Shown: positions 46,969 to 59,254 of the stretch, in pieces
Numbering within the stretch: the stretch's first letter is position 1
How the letters are laid out: every line of letters begins with the position of its first letter
Notes under the pieces: model-generated
Told to the model about the DNA's origin: nothing
The model's database searches: none
Seen by the model: only the letters and a program-made list of their open reading frames with translations
Made by a program: the position numbers and the translations under genes
NCBI GenBank assembly: GCA_021234155.1
Contig: JAJEKV010000039.1
Span: forward strand, 6,918,912-6,982,911
Length of the DNA stretch: 64,000 nt
Reading direction: 5' to 3'
DNA from: Isoetes taiwanensis
Taxonomy: Eukaryota > Streptophyta > Lycopodiopsida > Isoetales > Isoetaceae

Positions 46969-49900
46969 AGTCTCAACTCTATTGCAGGATATGGATCTCA
47001 TTTTTCCTCATGGAAACATGGGAGCATCGTGGTACCTGACCGCCGAACCTCCCGGGCTATCGCATTTCGGTATTCAATGAGTGCACGTGCAAGCGAGGGC
47101 ATGGCGGGGTTGCTGCTACTACCAGGTGCAACCTTGAGGCACTTTCGGTCTCGTTGCACAAAGCAGAGCGAGTACAATCGCTACTTGTGGGTGCGTCTGA
47201 CATGGCGGTGGCGACACTCTCCTCATAGCGACATGCTACTTTCCACATCTTTGAGGCGACTTTTATAACACTCATTCGGATGTGGATCGATTGGAACCTT
47301 ATGTCGATCTATATGATGACATCACAAAGACACAAGCGGTTGGCGGGGGTTATGTTGCTTGGCGACTTTAATGCATACGGGGAGCCGAAGCGGGTTCCAA
47401 AATTTGAGCCCTCGGCGGAGGGCGTCTTGCGGTTGAACCCCTTGAGGCGTGGCTTGGTCAAGGATATCGGATAGCGACCATATTTCGGCGCTATGGCGGC
47501 GATTCTTTATTCTTTGGGTAGTATCTTTGACCTGGTTATCTGTAATGGGTTGGTGCAATGGCCGTCTTCCAGTTGCTGCACTTGTAGACAGGAGAACCAA
47601 GGGGGCGGCTCCAGTGTAGTGGATTATCTGGCTGGTTGAGGAACGGGTGCGCACCGGGTTACTCATTTTCCATCGGGATGACACTTTCGGGACGAGGAAG
47701 TAGACTCCGACCACCGGCCCCTGTTCATGCATCTCCAGTGGGAAGCTCCCCGTGCACCCACTGCCTCAACACACCGGGTGCCCCAGCTGCGCCTGGACTA
47801 CGACCGCAGGGACCTATGCCCACCGCTTGAGCATGATCCGGGCGGGACTCTTTTGCAACTCCCCACACTTCAAGAACACCGCTTCGGTGACTCACACCGC
47901 TTCGGCGGCTGCGAGAAAGATGCTTTGGGAGAGGGCGCTCACGGCAAGCCCTCGGACACCACCACCTTCCCCGCAGAACCGATGGTTTGATGATGAGTGT
48001 CGGGGAGCTCAAACGCACACTCCCAGGAAAGTCAGCGATCCCATCTCACCGCCCACGGTCCGTCGGTCAATACCGTTCCTTTCTCAAGAACAAGAAGGCG
48101 GATACCTCGCAGAGCATCAGCAACAGATGTTTGGTCTCCTGGACCGCCCCAGGACATTCTGGAGAAGGGTCTTGAGCAAGCCTGCACAGCCCACGGGGAA
48201 CATCACCTCGGAGCAATGGGTACAGTACTTGCAACAGCTGTATGACCCGCTCGGGGGCCGGGCACCAGTCCCTCCACAGATAGGCATGGCTCTGGTTATC
48301 ACAGAAGGGGATGTCATCATGGGCCCTACAGCGCCTAGCTAATGGGAAGGCAGCAGATTTAGATGGCACGCAGGCTGAGCTTCTGAAATGGGTTGGGCCT
48401 CCACTGGTGCTTGTTCTCACGGCATTGTTCAATAAAGCATTGCGAGAAGGCTTCCCTACGCAATGGACCACTAGTAGAGTAGTGCCCATATACAAAGCAG
48501 GGGACCCTCAATGTCCGGCCAACTACCGTACTATTATGGTCAGCTCTCTCTTTGCAAAAGCTGTTGGTCGGGCATCCTTGGAGCGGTGACAATATGGGCA
48601 GAGGAAAGCGGAGGTGCGAGCTCTTACAGGCGGGTTTTCGCCCGGACATTCCACCATTGATCATATCTTCACTCTGCGCACATTGATTGAAGATAGCGAG
48701 GAATCGCCGGCGAGAACACATGCTTTGTTGTTTCGTGGATTTTGCAAAGGCATTCGACCACGATTACCCGCAATAAGCTATGGGACGGTGCGGCGGTGGG
48801 GACCCCCCCGGACTTTGCGAGAATGCATTATATAGGCTGTGACGAGGCATGCTCGAGGCCGTATCACATCAGCGGCACACCCGGTGACCCGATGTAGCAT
48901 TGGAGTCGCGTCGGGGTTGCCCCCTCTCCCCACACTCTTTGGCCTATACATTGATCGGTTGGAAGATTGGCTCTCACGAGCATGGAGGTGCGCGGCACAC
49001 ATATCATGCATCACACAATCCGGCAACTCATATATCTTGACGATGTCAACCTCATGGCCTATACTCGGAGGACATGCAGCGTCACTGGATGCTCTTGACA
49101 CTTTTGCCAATTCACCGGCATGCGAGTTAATTTGGCCAAAACTAGGGGTCTTTGTTAGTTGCATCATCCTGTCCCAAGGCTTCCCACATTCACTTACCGG
49201 GGGCAAGAGGTAGAGGTGGCTCAGACCTACAAGTACTTGGGGATTGAGTTCTCAACTACCACCCATTGGGATGCGGCTATCGGGTTGGGGGTCCGCTGCG
49301 GGTTGGAAAGCACTATATGCCATGCGAACAACGACCACAAAGGCGAGTTGTATGCACAGGGTCACCAGTCACATTTGTTTTGGGCCTTGGTTGAGCGGCC
49401 CTTTTGTATGGGGCGAAGTTTGGGGTCCGGTGATATCCCTCAACACCGGAATGACCTCGGCGGTGCGAGAAGGCCTTCTTGGCACGGGCCACGGGGGTGA
49501 AGTCCACAGTTCCGTGCAGATCCTACTCCGGGGAGGCGGGCTTTCTACCCCTTCAGCGGGCTGCATTGGAACGCCATATCGTTTACTTCAAAAGGTGGTC
49601 GCTATGGCTGATACACGCTTGCCCGCCTTGCTTTGGCCACGGCAATGGGTCCCTAACGCTGAAATCCTGGCTGGAAAGACAAGCGGGCTCGGTGGTTCTC
49701 CATTTGGGGTGTGCAGCAAGCAGATGTGTGTCAGTCGGGGACAAAGAAAGATCGCGAGGCACTTAAACTATACCTTGATGCTACTTTCCTTTGCAAGTTT
49801 GTGGGATGCAGAGGCTCGACACATGTTAAGCTGGCACACTATCGCGACAAGTCAATCCTAGGCTCACAAGAGGCCCACACCGGTATTTGTACACCCGGCT

Positions 49901-50290
49901 ACCCATGAAGAAACGCAGCTTATAGCTTCCATTCAAGACGGGGCACATCGCCTCCGCATTGAAGCAGGGCGTTGGGCTCGTGAAGCACGGGAGCAAAGGC
50001 TTTGCCGGTGTTGCCACCGGCGCGCGATTGAGGATGAATGTCATGCCCTCGGACACTGCCCAAGCATTTGCCCATATCAGAGAGCGATATGTTCGATTAC
50101 TAGTGCACTGGCCAGCCCGTTGCATCGGTTATTGGCTCTGGCGTCGGTGGGTTTGTTGGGGTCATACCTCCGGAGGTTATGGATGCACGGACTCGTTTGT
50201 GTCCTACGGGACGGTATTGAACTGTCCTATGCAATTGTACATTGTGCCAGCAGGCTTATTACTGCTAAGGTTTTTCCCTCGAAAACCCTT
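46900..50290 (+). pseudogene. LINE-B ORF2 (endonuclease, RT, Cys-His), broken
   Basis: Endonuclease traces: GMVSWNRRGFPGREKRRVST near 46925 and GVMLLGDFNAYGEPKRV near 47350. RT traces: LANGKAADLDGTQAELLKW near 48330, YKAGDPQCPANYRTIMVSSL near 48490, GGFSPGHSTIDHIFTLRTLI near 48630, PTLFGLYIDRLEDWL near 48930, TYKYLGIEFSTTTHWDAAIG near 49230. A C-terminal Cys-His cluster (CRCCHRRAIEDECHALGHC) is near 50010. No YADD motif is readable. More than eight frame changes; not functional. Domain order matches LINE-A. Confidence 0.8.
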
Positions 50291-50349
50291 CGGGGCGGGG
50301 GTTTTTTAATCCTGTCAGTAATATGCTTGCTGCTCTCTCTTTTTTGTTC

Positions 50350-50410
50350 GGGTCCCATAGGCCAATTGGTCTCCGTGGACGCTAAAAACCTATTCTATTC
50401 TATTCTATTA
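50350..50410 (+). other. LINE-B 3' stem-loop and (TATTC)4 tail
   Basis: Stem AGGCC/GGTCT with loop AATT, enclosed by GGGTCCCAT and CCGTGGACG, then 'ctaaaaacc' and four TATTC units (50391-50410). Confidence 0.7.
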
Positions 50411-52947
50411 AATGCATGCTTGACATGTGTGACTTTGACATGCAAAGGAGCTTTGCATGCAACTTTTATTGTAGATTATTCTTATTACAATGGGAATGGT
50501 GGAATAGGAAGCTCCTATTAACTAAGGTATGTTGCTATGATGCCTCATGTCTTTAAATTTACTTATGGAATACTCTTGACATAAGGGTTTTCTTGAAAAT
50601 ATGAAATTAAGTAATTAGGCAAAAATACCTAATATTGATAAAGGGGAAATGGACGTTTTTCTTTTTCTTTACAAGGAGAATACAGCTTAGGTCTTCGTTC
50701 ATGGCGATGCCGATTGGGCTCTTATGGCAAGCCGCTTTCCCTCAGGTTTACAGGGTCGATTAAGGCATAAGCAGGCCCTTAAGACTTTATAAGCTTTGTA
50801 TTATTGTGGGTATAAGCGATTTTGGGACAAGGCCAACACATATTTTATGGGCGAATATCATTGATCTTGGTTCGAAAGGAACCTCTGTTGATCTATTTGA
50901 AAAAGCTATGCTATATTGGGCTGATGGAAGCAGAATATGGCCGATTGATGCAGTATGATACAAGACAAACATGGCCGGTCCACAAGCACTCAAGGCTGAG
51001 CAAGTTTCGATTGCAAAAGTATAAAGATTTGAGAGTCTGTTTTGAAATCCAAGACTTCTAATCTGAGTACCTACTTTACTTTGACTGCATTTTAGTGCAA
51101 TACCAGCCCTAAGATTCGGATTTTGCATGATGAACTAGTCCAGGCATAGTTTTTGCATAGTTTCTGCCAGTGTATCCATGTGGCAGTATTCTCCATCAAA
51201 ACAACTAAGGATTCTTTTCTACCATATATTGGTGAAAGAAGGAGCTTCAAATCCAGGTTTGCTTCTAGGAAATAAATTTGTAGTTGGAATAAGCTCTGAC
51301 TCGATACTTGTATAAGGCAATAATTTTACAAATGGTAGATACATAGTTCTGAAAAAAAGACAAGGTGTTTTTGTTGATCTTAGACAAAGAAACAGATTAA
51401 TTTCTTAGCATTTAGTATATGGCAGTTAGATGTAGAAACTCTACTTCGTGCATTTATTTGCATTTGCCAATATATATGACATGATGATACAGTTGAAATA
51501 TTATTATACTCTCTTGAAAACTTTAGTCTTTAGTCTTTAAGTTATTCCATACCACGTCTTTCTTGTTAAAGTTAGCTCAGGGCAAAAGGATACAATTGGT
51601 GATCAGTGATAAACTGAGAGACCCAATGTACCTTTTGGCCCTTGCACATTTACCGTTTTCACGCTAATTGTGTATTGATTGGCTGCAGGTAGGGGTTCTC
51701 TCCTCCTATTGTCTTTTTTTGCTTTTCAGGGTTTACTTTAGCTTGAAAGAGGATGGATTATGGAAATAGAGATGCTGGATAAAGAAGCCTTGGAGCTATA
51801 AATGATAAACACTTCTGGAATTTTATTGGCATAGACCATGGACCGGATGCTACGATGCCTTTACATGGATAAGTACAAGGGTTGCTATTTCTAGTGAATG
51901 GATTAACAATTGTGCCAAGTTTTGGGCAATATTTTTCAGCTTTAGGACATGTAGTTCATAGTCTAAGGGCATATAGTTCATAGTCTATTGCCTATGTATC
52001 TGCACAGAATTCAAGTTGATGCTGTAACAGATGACTTATTTCTTAAGACTTTGACATATTTCTTAAGACTTTGACTTATTTCTTAAGACTTTGGTGAGTA
52101 AATAATGGTCTTCAGGTTAAATTACTTAGGCTTTGGGAAGAGAGGTACTAGTCTAGACTGGCTTGCTCAGTCTAGATATTAGGATGATAATACTACCAAG
52201 GGATTGACCGAGGTAGATGCTGGTCTAGCGTATGCTAGTTCAGGCTGGGTTTTTTTTAGACACTTCATCTCACTAGGGATACCTGGTGTTGCCTCTCTCC
52301 CTTTGCTCTAGGTGATTTAGAAGATTAAATGCTTGTGGGGACTTTTCTTTGCATATATGATCTGGTATTCCTATTTAACCAGACTAAGCTTCATGGTAAT
52401 ATTTGTGCAGGTTATATATGAATCGTTGCCTGCCTGATAACACTTTTGTTGTTACTTGGAACAAAGAGTTGGGCACTCAAGTTATGCAAGATGCGAGAAT
52501 GAAATGTGAATGCACATTATTGTGGCAAGCGAGGTTGCTTATACCAAATTATTATAATTATGAATAATAATTCATCAAAGACTTTGTATAATGGCAGATG
52601 CTATTATACACAAATGGCAAATGCCATTTAATGCCGATTAGTTGGCTGAATATCTTCCAATGCCACTTGGCTATCAATCTTTAATACAAGGATATTGTTT
52701 TTATTCCTTTTCATGATGCAGGGGCAATTCCCAAAGATAAGTTGGGTGATGTTGAGAGAAAATTCCTACTACATATATAAGCTGGAATAATACAAAGGTA
52801 TGTATTTGGTTTAAATACATTCTATTTGCATGGCTATTTAGTTATAGGGTATGGCATCACCCCACTGTAATGGTGGGGTCTTGCCATCCCTATTATTACA
52901 GTTCTATTTACAGGGGTCTTGTTATACTCTACGGAAGGTGGTAGGGT
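50411..52947. other. Unassigned sequence
   Basis: No complete gene. Near 50860 a plus-strand frame reads DLGSKGTSVDLFEKAMLYWA and later MAGPQALKAEQVSIAK with a stop between; not recognised. A 20-bp unit (atttcttaagactttgac) is present three times in tandem at 52038-52093. Confidence 0.35.
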
Positions 52948-53147
52948 TTTTTTTATTAATTATGCTTCAATTAAGCAATTTTGCCTGGACAGACAATGAT
53001 GATCCAGATGATCCAGAGATCACTTCTAGAGATCACTTCTGCACATGATCACATGTGGTAATATCATGTTTGATGCTTCAATGATCAAATAAATATTTAG
53101 GGATCTAGGGATCTTTCTGGATATTACAAATTGATTTTGTTATGAGA
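52948..53147 (-). repeat. Dispersed 190-bp repeat, copy 2
   Basis: Matches 46026-46200 but contains three extra micro-duplications (gatgatcca, an acttctagagatc-like unit, agggatct). It ends at 'gttatgaga', where the gypsy LTR begins. Confidence 0.8.
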
Positions 53148-55016
53148 TGTGACGCTCCCAGAATATATACGACACTCAGCCGTATACATACGGGGACTTT
53201 CCCCTCCCATGGCGATCATCTCACCATGAGCAGGGCCCTCCGTCTGTTTCGGGCCATCTATGAAATGAGGCCCGAAAGAAGGACACGAAGGGGTCATTCG
53301 GCCCACGCCTTCAATGGGACTCCTACGTCGCGGAAGCATGAATACAAGGGTTAGCACACAGCACAAATATACATAAATAACCACCACGAAGGGTGGCGCA
53401 TCCATCCAAATACCAACGGCATAGAATATGCATCTAAACCTAAGAAAACGCCCGATACCCAGGTTCTACCCGGCTCGGACTCGGTGAGGATCGTGGCCTA
53501 TTTGGGCCTCAAGAGATCGGCAGAGGCCCGAGTCTTGGCATGGCGTTAGCTGGCATAGAACATCGGCTAGGGTGGTCCACTCCATCCGCCCCTCCTGTGC
53601 ACACTTTGCAGATGGGTCAATTCATGCTATGGCTTTGCTATAGCCTTCCGGAGACGCAGGTTCAAGGGATCACCCTTTTTGAGCCTACTCCGGGTTCATG
53701 GCCTTTGGTCCGATGAGGCGGTCGGGGAAGCGTCCCCTTCGAGAATCCACAGTGGTTCCATGGGTGAGCTAGAGAATCACGTGCGCATCAGCGACCCCCC
53801 GCATCCGTGCCGACTTACTCACCCTAAATCTACTCAAAGTGCAAAGGTGCTCCATACGGATCACACCTCTACACCGGAGTGTCGGACCCATACCGGCCCT
53901 CTACGTGGACCGGGCTATCGGGTCTAGCCCACTGTAGGAGTCTCGGGGAGCCTTGTATGCTCATGCAAGACCCACCCCTCATTTTACCTTTGTGTTCCTT
54001 GTATGGTGCTAAGCCGGACCATAGCATCTAGGACCGGTGGGCTCTTGTGCCTGAGTAGCGGGGCAAAAGTATGCTAGTGGGTATCAAAACGCGCCCCAAA
54101 GACTTAGATCAGCACCCTGGATGTACTATTCTATCATAGTATTCCACTTGTTATTAATTGGAGTTGTTACATATTTCTATTGATTACCTAATTACCGTGT
54201 GCTAGTACCAGTAACACCTTAAACAAGCTGCCATATGGGGTGCTATATGAGTGCTGTCAGCATGTGTCCGGACGCCTGCTTTTGATACCCACCAGCATAC
54301 TTTTGCCCCGCAATTAATGGGGCTCTACAGGGCGCTATCTAGGAGCATACTACCATACACGGTTCAGAGGTCTCTACCCCCCGTAATCCCCCCATTTCAG
54401 AGTAAGATTTAAACAAAGAAATAACAATCCATCCATTCAGAGTAAGAACCAGAATTGAATATAAAAAGAACTTGCTTGTACAATCAAGGGTCAGTTTCTA
54501 TGACTGAAACACAAAGAGAACAGAGAAACGGACACAACCAAGCGTTATCTAGAATCCACATAGCCACCTACCTGAATTCTGGCTGGACTCGTTACCATGG
54601 GGCGCCTCCATCTCCTGGGAGTTGAGAATTCAGCTGTTGCTTCACAGGGACGACTGGTATGGTGGCTCTCTGCTGGTGTATGATGGCGCTTAGCTCCTGG
54701 ACTTCTTTGGTCGATCTTCAGGAGTCAATCACAGGGATAGGGGTCAAGTTGGCATCCTAACTTGGCAACCCCCATGCTGCCCAATCGATTGGGGCAGGTG
54801 GCGCCTTCCCAAACAGTAATTAGCCTAATTTCCTAAGTTATAGGTTATTATCATTAATGTGTTAAATTAGCATAGCTAATTTAATCCTTTTTAGGGTAAC
54901 CCCCCTAGGTTACAATTAAGTTCCCATACCCCCATGGTGGGGGGTGACGTGCTTGTATTTGTACGTGTCCCGTATAAATACGTGACATAGACCATATAAA
55001 TACGTGGAACGTCACA
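53148..55016 (-). repeat. 3' LTR of the minus-strand gypsy element (1.87 kb)
   Basis: Terminal inverted repeat TGTGACGTTCC (at 55016 downward) and TGTGACGCTCC (at 53148 upward), adjacent to a polypurine tract on the internal side. The paralogous uninterrupted site at 46190-46205 confirms the outer edge. A TATA-like gtataaatacg is near 54970. Confidence 0.85.
54058..54312. other. Inverted repeat inside the LTR
   Basis: gcggggcaaaagtatgctag (about 54059) and its complement (about 54293-54312) extend to about 33 bp with the 'gggtatcaaaa' stretch. They are separated by ~180 bp. Probably a nested MITE-like insertion or a structured LTR segment. Confidence 0.7.
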
Positions 55017-55029
55017 TTCTCCCCTCCTT
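55017..55029 (-). promoter_or_regulatory. Polypurine tract
   Basis: AAGGAGGGGAGAA on the minus strand, directly before the LTR TGTGACG. This is the form common to plant gypsy elements. Confidence 0.85.
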
Positions 55030-55869
55030 AAAAATAATGCTGTCCTCAGCGTTGGGGTTAGTTAATCGAATACATATACGTAAAGCACTCAATTAGGAAA
55101 TGAAGTTAAGAATATAACATTAATAAGTTGAAATTATAGTATTTCGGACAGTAATACATTGAAGTCGAAAATATCAAAGTACAAGCACCAAGGTGCCTTA
55201 TACAAACTTATCATCAAGAGAGTTTAGGACCAAAGTCCGATTTAAAACATTAGGACAACAAAATGACACATGTAGACAAAACCAATACGGGAAAAGTTGG
55301 GTCATCAGCAACCCTCTATACAAGGCAGGTGACGATCTGTTCACTGGCCTGCACACATCAATATACCCGTAGGTTAATAATATGATTAAATTGTGGTTGA
55401 AGGGACCACCCCCTATAAATAAAGGAAGAAGTATCTAGAAGGGAGCCTATCATGTCTACGGCTTGCAATTCATTGCGGCATAAGGAATGGTTCAGTTCAG
55501 TATAGCGGAATGAACCTTGATCTATTTACTAGATGCTTTTTTCAAGCAAATGGCGGTCATGTCAACATCAACAATACACCCGTCCTAGAGAACACAAAGG
55601 TGATCTCATCATCGGTTATTATTATAAGATACGATGCATCTACCCCTCTAGAACATGATTCTCGGCAAATCAAGCCTTCAAGCTTACGTAGGGGCGGGGT
55701 TGATAGCATCGTTGATGGTCTTGACCACGAGATTCCCGCATGAAGTCCGGATAGTGCCTCTCAAGGTCTATCTTCATCACCCGGTAGCATCTTCCTTTGG
55801 TAAGTGCTTCCACTTGACCAAGTATTGCAACATTTGAGTCCTTAAGTACGTTTGTAAGCTCGATCAAGA
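55030..55869 (-). other. Region between pol and 3' LTR
   Basis: No recognised domain. The minus frame 55670-55867 (LTNVLKDSNVAILGQVEALT) could be a tail of pol in a shifted frame. Confidence 0.35.
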
Positions 55870-57085
55870 AGAGCTTGGGGCACTATTTCATTTTGCTCTT
55901 GGTCATTTCTAGGAGGGTTGGGGTATCCAAAACCTCCTCTGGATCAGGGGTGTGTTGCTTGAAGACTCACGTGAAAGACCTTGTGGATCTTCAAGCGGGG
56001 TGGCAAGTCCAAGCGATATGCTGTTCTCCCGCAGCGTTGATAATTACGAGCGGCCCAGCCCATCGGGCACCAACTTCTTCTGATTACCAATTTTAAGCTT
56101 GGCTTGTTTTACTTTGATCTTAAGCCAAACTGATTAAGCCCACTGGAAGATTAGGTGGGGTTCGGTGCTTATCCGCTAGACTCTTCGGCGGCTGCGTCGC
56201 GGCCAATAAGTAACCCCGAACTTCCTCCACCAAGGCCTGCATTTCTAAAAGGAGTTGTTGAGAGACCTCCACTTTAGAAGCGAGGGTTATGCCATAATGC
56301 GGGTAAGACATTGATAGCCATAATTTATCATGAAGGGAGACATCTTTGAAGACTCACGCTTTTAATCTTTGTTAGGCGAACTCTACCGGATAAATATAAT
56401 CCGCCCATTCGCATTTGTTTACTCCATACATAGCTTCGTAGCATGTCCTCGATAATCGATTGACACGTTACGTTTGACCATCCGTGCGAGGATGGTAAGG
56501 CGTACTCATGGCAAGCTTGGTGCGGATGGTGGCGAAGAAATCCTTCGAGAATGCAGCGACAAACTTAGGATCCCTATCTGACACAATTACTCTCGGCATC
56601 CCGTGCAACCTGAAAATTTCTTTTGCAAAGAGCAAGGCGGTGTCGAAGGCGGTGTCCGTGGTGCGACATGGCAGGAAGTGAGCCATCTTTGATAATTTGT
56701 CGACCACGACCATTAATGCATCATATCCGCGGAGAGTGCGTGGAAGGCCCACAATGAAATCCATGGTTATGACTTCTCACTTGGCGTTGGGCACATCCAA
56801 AGGTTGCAACTCCCCTGGAACTCTTAATTGCTCAGCCTTGGTTTGTTGACAAACCTGACACTGCTTGATGTACCTAGCAATATCCTTCTTCATCGAAGGC
56901 CAAAAATAGCTGGTAAAACCCGCATGTCCCGCTATAGGGCTGTTGTGTGTGTCATGGAGAATCAGCTTTCGCACACCTGAAGTCCCTGGAACACACAACT
57001 TATCCTTGTGATATAATAAATTGCCCTCTTTCTTATATGAACGGAATGCTTCACGTTCTTTATTGGTACGGGCTTCCTTACCCAA
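55870..57085 (-). pseudogene. Gypsy integrase, broken
   Basis: Zinc-binding part: LHDTHNSPIAGHAGF followed by YIKQCQVCQQTK (HHCC). Core: MDFIVGLPRTLRGYDALMVV with DKLSKMAHF, then RVIVSDRDPKFVAAFSKDFF and MSTPYHPRTDGQT, so the first two acidic residues of DDE are present. The third lies in a decayed stretch (56340-56460) with stops. The C-terminal GPF-like domain is near 55930-56080 (RLDLPPRLKIHKVFHVSL). Frame changes at about 56770 and 56460 onward. It would join element cDNA to the chromosome. Confidence 0.85.
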
Positions 57086-57133
57086 ACTTTCCCAAATATT
57101 ACGTAATTAGGGATGCGTGGCGAGGGGTCTGTT

Positions 57134-58400
57134 CTATCGCTTCCCAAACTTCGTGGTGAGTGTGGAAATGGCGTTACAATGGGTTCGGGTTATGAAGGGA
57201 TGACGTGACAAAGCATCCGCAACCACATTGTGCTTCCCTGGCTTGTATACAATCTCGAAGTCATATTCCTCGAGGAATTCCATCCATCTTCGCTGACGGA
57301 GATTTAGATTTGGCTTGGTGGATAGATAGCGGAGACTCTGATGATCCGTATCCAGCTGAAACCTTCTACCAAGAAGGTAGTGTCTCCAAATACGGAGAGC
57401 ACGAACAACTGCCAGCAACTCCTGATCATGGGTAGGATATCGCTGCTCTGCATCATTCATCTTCTTTGAATCGTAGGCAACAACTCTCCCCTCCTGCATT
57501 AAGACTCCACCGGTAGCTATCTTACTAGCATCGGTGGCTACCGATTTATCCTTTTCAGGATCAGGCAAGGTGAGGACCGGTGTAGATGTTAAAGCATCCT
57601 TGAGCTTCTGGAAGCCGACTTGGACTTTTGCTTTCCAATGTTCCATCCAATCCTTCACTTTCTCATGCCTTGTGAGATTAGTAAGAGGTGCGGCAATTGT
57701 TGCAAAATCCTTAACAAATTTCCGATAATATCCTGCGAGTCCCAAGAAACTCCAGACCTCTGAAACATTAGCTGGAATGGGCCAATCCTTTACTGCTTCT
57801 ATCTTGGCTGGATCTGTAGCAATTCCTTCTGCTGAAATGATATGCCCCAAATAGTCGACTCTCGGAGTGGCGAACTTGCATTTAGAGAATTTGGCGAAGA
57901 GCTGATGGCGCCTTAGCTTCTGCAAAGCCAATCGAAGATGTTGTTCATGTTGCTGCAAGGTTTTACTATAGATGAGAATGTCATCAAAGAAAATGACAAC
58001 AAAGTCATCCAAGTATTGGCAGAAGATGTCATTCATCAACCGCATAAACGTTGCAGGGGCATTGGTCAATCCAATTGGCATGACGGTGAACTCATAATGC
58101 CCATATCTGGTGCGAAAAGCAGACTTATGAATGTCCTCCTCCTTTATCCTTATCTGATGGTACCCGGAGCGCAAATCAATCTTTGAGAAATATTTTGCCC
58201 CTTGTAACTGGTCCATAAGATCATCTGCCCTAGGCAAAGCATAGCGATTCTTGATGGTATGCTTATTGAGTTGCCTATAATCAATACACATCCTTAAGGA
58301 GCCATCTTTCTTCTTGACAAAAAGAATAGGAGCGCCAAATGGTGAAACACTAGGCCGAATAAACCCCAGGTTCAGTAACTCTTGTAGTTGTTTCTTACTC
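57134..58400 (-). CDS. Gypsy reverse transcriptase and RNase H
   Basis: Longest intact frame of the element. RT blocks: [79 protein letters not shown], and the catalytic loop [14 protein letters not shown] (FFDD where YVDD or YIDD is usual), then [17 protein letters not shown] and [16 protein letters not shown]. RNase H begins near [17 protein letters not shown] and includes [29 protein letters not shown] and [11 protein letters not shown]. Upstream of about 58400 a stop and a frame change separate it from the protease part. It copies element RNA into DNA and degrades the RNA strand. Confidence 0.92.
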
Positions 58401-58468
58401 TGGAGGGCTCATTCGGTACGGGGCCTTGCTGGTAGGCTTAGTACCTGGTTCAAGAGTTATCTCACATT

Positions 58469-59254
58469 CTACCCTCTGAAAGGAGGAAGCTTGTGGATCT
58501 CATCTGGAAAAAGATCGCTAAATTCTCGAAGAAGGGTAGCAATGTCTGGTGGTAAGGCGTCGATTACTTGCTTCTGCTTGGAGTCAGACTCAATGGAGGC
58601 AAGTGTAATGAGGCAAAGGAGTTCATTCCTGCGTATAGCTTTTTCTAACTGCTTTATTGACATTGACTGCATAGCGGAGTGGAATGAATCACCTTTTATA
58701 GTCACACGTGCTCCATTAGCGGCGTTGAAGGTGACCTCCCGTTTCTCACAGTCTATGTTGGCCTTGGCAGATGCTAAAAACTCCATTCCAACAATAAGAT
58801 CGTATTTGCCAATGTCCATTAACTCAGCACCCAAGGCAACTGGTGCACCTGGCAACTGCATCTTAAGGTTAATACGGCGGCCATGAGTGTGTCTGATCTT
58901 ACCACTGGCTAATGTGACTGGCTAAGGTCGGGATCTCAACGTTTCCAAATTTTGCAGTGCACAGGCCATTCTAGGAGAAGCAAAATTATGCGTACTACCC
59001 GTGTCCATCAAAATTATGAAGGGCTTACTGTCTACTTGGCCTATTGTGGAAATAACAGAAGGCTGACTTTCAGCGTTGCCTGTTTCTATAGCGGCAAGAA
59101 TATGAGACGCACCGTGAATGTACTCGAGAGCCTCGTCCTCCGCAGGGAGATTGGACTCCAGATCTTCCCAATCAAGGTCGGCCATGGCGGTTAGGCGTCT
59201 GCATGGCGTCACGGGCAGTGCATGAAGTGTCCAGGCCTCATACACCTGTAGCAT
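58469..59254 (-). pseudogene. Gypsy aspartic protease and linker
   Basis: The active-site block FIILMDTGSTHNFAS (DTG) is in the frame 59254-58922. After a stop it continues from 58861 (GKYDLIVGMEFLASAKANID, as in the C-terminal half of retropepsins) and runs to LPPDIATLLREFSDLFPDEI, the usual lead-in to RT. The stop at 58922 and the frame change near 58440 break the polyprotein. The protease would process Gag-Pol. Confidence 0.85.

Larger units (their letters stand above)
46265..50410 (+). mobile_element. LINE-B long copy
   Basis: Plus strand: ORF1-like frame, endonuclease remnants, RT, Cys-His C-terminus, 3' UTR with stem-loop and a (TATTC)4 tail. It is GC-rich compared with its surroundings. 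Many frame changes. The 5' boundary is somewhere in 46225-46270. Its 3' end matches that of the short copy at 14530-16627. Confidence 0.8.
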
